Of a stretch of 64,000 nt of DNA, positions 61,785-64,000 are shown piece after piece. The notes under the pieces were generated by a model. The model had not been told where the DNA came from. It did not search any database and worked only from the letters and a program-made list of their open reading frames with translations. This stretch comes from Desertivirga brevis (lineage in GTDB: Bacteria > Bacteroidota > Bacteroidia > Sphingobacteriales > Sphingobacteriaceae), in assembly GCF_017355835.1 (NCBI RefSeq), contig NZ_JAFEWF010000005.1:461100-525099 (forward strand), given 5' to 3'. Every line of letters starts with the position of its first letter. Positions within the stretch are counted from its first letter, which is position 1. Made by a program: the position numbers and the translations under genes.

Positions 61785-61892
61785 CTAATGAAATACTAAC
61801 ACTTGTACTATAGCCATATAAAGAAGTGCGCTTATACTTAAAATTATTAAGTTAAAAAGTCGAGGATTTTTCTGAATAAAGGTAAATAACAT
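61785..61892 (-). CDS. candidate small membrane protein, 35 residues
   Basis: An ATG-to-TAG frame encoding a product with a charged start (MLFTFIQKNPRLF) and a single hydrophobic helix (NLIILSISALLYMAIVQVLV), a typical small membrane protein. A perfect TAnnTTTG site (TATTTTTG, about 61919-61926) lies about 26 bases upstream in the right direction, which supports transcription. No homology was checked. Confidence 0.42.
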   Translation of the reverse strand: MLFTFIQKNPRLFNLIILSISALLYMAIVQVLVFH

Positions 61893-62095
61893 AATAAAGT
61901 CCCGTTTCTAAGGTGCTACAAAAATACAAATTTTTCAATTCCTTCCTATTTTTTCTTCCAAGTCGGTAATAAAAAATATTTTTCTCTAACAATTTCCTAT
62001 TCTTTTTGTTCTTTGGCTGAATTTAAAATTTCCATTATTTCTTTTTACTTTATTATACTTGCAATAATTAACTCTAAAAATAATTTAATTCGCCC

Positions 62096-63832
62096 ATGCA
62101 ACAATTAGAACCTTCTGTTTTAGAACGCGTTAACACGTGGCTTCAGGGAAACTACGATCCTGAAACCAAACAACAAATTCAAAAGCTGGTAGATGAGCAA
62201 TCATTTACAGAATTAACTGATTCATTTTACAAAGATCTTGAGTTCGGGACTGGCGGTTTAAGAGGAATAATGGGCCCGGGATCTAACCGCATTAATAAAT
62301 ATACTATAGGCGCTGCAACTCAGGGATTGGCAAATTTTCTTAAGAATACCTACCCGGGAGAAAAAATTAAGGTGGCTATAGCTCATGATAGCCGTAATAA
62401 TTCTGACTACTTTGCTAAAATTACAGCAGAAGTTTTTTCTGCAAATGATATTCACGTTTACTTTTTTAGTGAACTTCGTCCTACTCCTGAATTATCTTTT
62501 GCAGTGCGCCAACTAGGTTGTAAAAGCGGGGTAATGCTAACGGCTTCTCATAATCCTAAAGAATATAACGGTTATAAAGCATACGGCGCTGATGGAGGAC
62601 AATTTGTTTCTCCTGATGACAAAAAAGTTATGGAAGAAGTTGCTAAGATAACTTCAGTAGACGATGTAAAGTTTACAGCTGTTGAGGCTAATATTGAATA
62701 CCTGGGCGAAGAGATAGATGAGAAATATTTAAATTGTATAACCCAGCTTTCGGTTTCTCCTGATGCAATCCAGCGTCAAAAGGACCTTAAAATTGTCTTT
62801 TCCCCTATTCATGGTACAGGAATCACACTTGTGCCTAAAGCGTTGGAGAGATTTGGATTTACAAATGTTACTTTAGTAGAAGAGCAAATTAAACCTGATG
62901 GCAATTTCCCTACCGTAGTTTATCCTAATCCGGAAGAAAAAGAAGCGCTTACTTTAGCTCTTCAAAAAGGAAAAGAAATTGATGCTGACCTTATTTTAGC
63001 AACAGATCCTGATGCTGACCGTGTTGGAATTGCCGTTAAAAATAATGAAGGTGAGTTTATTTTGCTGAATGGCAATCAAACTGGAAGTTTATTAATTAAC
63101 TACCTATTAACAGCTTGGGAGGAAAAAGGTAAACTAACCGGTAATGAGTATATCGTGAAAACGATAGTAACTTCTTACATAATAGATGCTATTGCAGCTT
63201 CAAAGAATGTTGAATGCTACAACACGCTAACCGGATTTAAGTATATTGGGGAGTTGATGACCAAGTTTGAAGGTAAAAAGACTTTTATTGGAGGAGGAGA
63301 AGAAAGTTACGGTTATCTGATAGGTGAATTTGTAAGGGATAAAGACGCTGTTGTTTCGGCTGCTTTTATCGCAGAGATGACTGCCTTCTACAAAGACAAA
63401 GGAAGTAGCTTATTTGAAGCTTTATTAGAAATGTATGAGAAATACGGATTCTATAAAGAGAAGCTGGTTTCTGTAACTAAAAAAGGTAAATCAGGTGCTG
63501 AGGAGATTAAAGCAATGATGGAGCGTTTCAGAAGTAACCCTCCAGCAAGCTTAGGTGGATCTAAAGTCGCAAAACTTAAAGATTACGAACTAAGAAAAGA
63601 GACCGATATCGCCTCAGGAGCAGTTTCAGAAATTGACCTTCCAAAGTCGGATGTACTTCAATTTGTTACCGAGGATGGAAGCATTATTTCTGCGCGTCCG
63701 TCAGGTACAGAGCCCAAAATCAAGTTCTACTGCAGTGTAAAGGGATCTTTGCCAAATGTAAGTGCCTACAAAACAGCAGATCAGGAACTAGAGCAAAAAG
63801 TTAATGCTATAATGAGCGATCTGGAAGTTTAA
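62096..63832 (+). CDS. phosphohexomutase (phosphoglucomutase/phosphomannomutase family)
   Basis: A 578-residue alpha-D-phosphohexomutase. The active serine lies in VMLTASHNPKEYNGYKAYG, the metal loop is LATDPDADRVGIAV, the sugar loop GGGEESYGYLIG, and the phosphate-binding loop ARPSGTEPKIKFY. It interconverts glucose-1- and 6-phosphate, or the mannose equivalent, feeding polysaccharide and central carbon pathways. The length is that of the longer Bacteroidota phospho-sugar mutases. A hairpin and the (CCTT)n tract follow. Confidence 0.95.
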   Translation: MQQLEPSVLERVNTWLQGNYDPETKQQIQKLVDEQSFTELTDSFYKDLEFGTGGLRGIMGPGSNRINKYTIGAATQGLANFLKNTYPGEKIKVAIAHDSRNNSDYFAKITAEVFSANDIHVYFFSELRPTPELSFAVRQLGCKSGVMLTASHNPKEYNGYKAYGADGGQFVSPDDKKVMEEVAKITSVDDVKFTAVEANIEYLGEEIDEKYLNCITQLSVSPDAIQRQKDLKIVFSPIHGTGITLVPKALERFGFTNVTLVEEQIKPDGNFPTVVYPNPEEKEALTLALQKGKEIDADLILATDPDADRVGIAVKNNEGEFILLNGNQTGSLLINYLLTAWEEKGKLTGNEYIVKTIVTSYIIDAIAASKNVECYNTLTGFKYIGELMTKFEGKKTFIGGGEESYGYLIGEFVRDKDAVVSAAFIAEMTAFYKDKGSSLFEALLEMYEKYGFYKEKLVSVTKKGKSGAEEIKAMMERFRSNPPASLGGSKVAKLKDYELRKETDIASGAVSEIDLPKSDVLQFVTEDGSIISARPSGTEPKIKFYCSVKGSLPNVSAYKTADQELEQKVNAIMSDLEV

Positions 63833-63865
63833 TAATGTTTGTTTAGGTCGTGAGACCAAAGCTGA

Positions 63866-63909
63866 AAGGTCCGTTATTAATTGAGGTAATTCAACAAGTA
63901 ACGGACCTT
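63866..63909 (+). terminator. terminator hairpin of the phosphohexomutase gene
   Basis: Perfect 11-bp stem AAGGTCCGTTA/TAACGGACCTT around a 22-base loop. The downstream tract is CT-rich rather than a pure U-run. Confidence 0.55.
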
Positions 63910-64000
63910 CCTTCCTTCCTTCCTTCCTTCCTTCCTTCCTTCCTTCCTTCCTTCCTTCCTTCCTTCCTTCCTTCCTTCCTTCCTTCCTTCCTTCCTTCCT
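63906..64000. repeat. (CCTT)n tetranucleotide microsatellite
   Basis: Uninterrupted CCTT repeat, about 23.7 units (95 bases) to the window edge; the real length is not known. The first bases overlap the right arm of the terminator hairpin. Such tracts can vary by slippage, or can mark a contig end. Confidence 0.9.

Noticed and set aside
63906..64000. CRISPR or direct-repeat array at the right edge
   Set aside because: A 4-base unit with no spacers; a simple microsatellite.

Overview
The window reads as chromosomal DNA of a Bacteroidota bacterium, most likely a Sphingobacteriaceae-type soil or plant-litter organism. The evidence is two pairs of GldK/GldN proteins (type IX secretion and gliding components), many SPII lipoproteins, a TlpA thioredoxin, a GH10/GH67/GH115/GH43/GH3 xylan-degrading set, promoter sites of the Bacteroidota TAnnTTTG type, AT-rich spacers and little use of Shine-Dalgarno sites. 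I saw no phage genes, transposases, CRISPR arrays, tRNA or rRNA genes.

Layout. 1-11 kb: the 3' end of an SDR dehydrogenase resembling SDR-type D-mannonate oxidoreductase, folB, an MgtC/SapB membrane protein, a TlpA-like lipid-face thioredoxin, a non-coding region with a phased cluster of DnaA boxes (3494-3669, candidate oriC), a DUF421 gene pair, amtB, sodC, a TPR histidine-kinase-like protein with no ATPase domain, a tiny Gly-rich lipoprotein and an M20 dipeptidase. 11-22 kb: a bacterial NHEJ operon (four-helix DUF2383 protein, Ku, three-domain LigD), a two-subunit M16 peptidase, pyrG, yidC and a degenerate ROK protein. 22-27 kb: the first gldK-gldN pair, a hotdog thioesterase and a D-2-hydroxyacid dehydrogenase. 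27-40 kb: GT2 plus nicotinamidase, M23 peptidase, a Ser/Thr/Gly-rich DUF4142 lipoprotein, an MlaE-MlaF-MlaD lipid transport operon, an HMA-like/AraC fusion regulator, EVE protein, DMT exporter, a CBM9-like/PKD secreted protein and a metallophosphoesterase.

40-52 kb holds a xylan locus on the minus strand: sialate-O-acetylesterase-type esterase, GH115, GH10 (one transcription unit) and GH67, GH3-PA14, GH43 (a second unit with its own terminator). It carries both known alpha-glucuronidase families but no SusC/SusD in this window. Its glucuronate product links logically to the mannonate oxidoreductase at the left edge. 52-64 kb: nrdB-nrdA (class Ia ribonucleotide reductase) behind a well-formed cobalamin riboswitch, a duplicated DUF305-like lipoprotein, a BD-FAE-type esterase, the second gldK-gldN pair, two small genes and a phosphohexomutase, ending in an uninterrupted (CCTT)n tract that runs off the window.

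The strongest points for follow-up are the two gldK-gldN pairs that lack gldL and gldM, the phased DnaA-box array, the B12 riboswitch on nrdBA, and several proteins of unusual architecture (histidine kinase without a catalytic domain, DUF4142 split by low-complexity sequence, HMA-AraC fusion).
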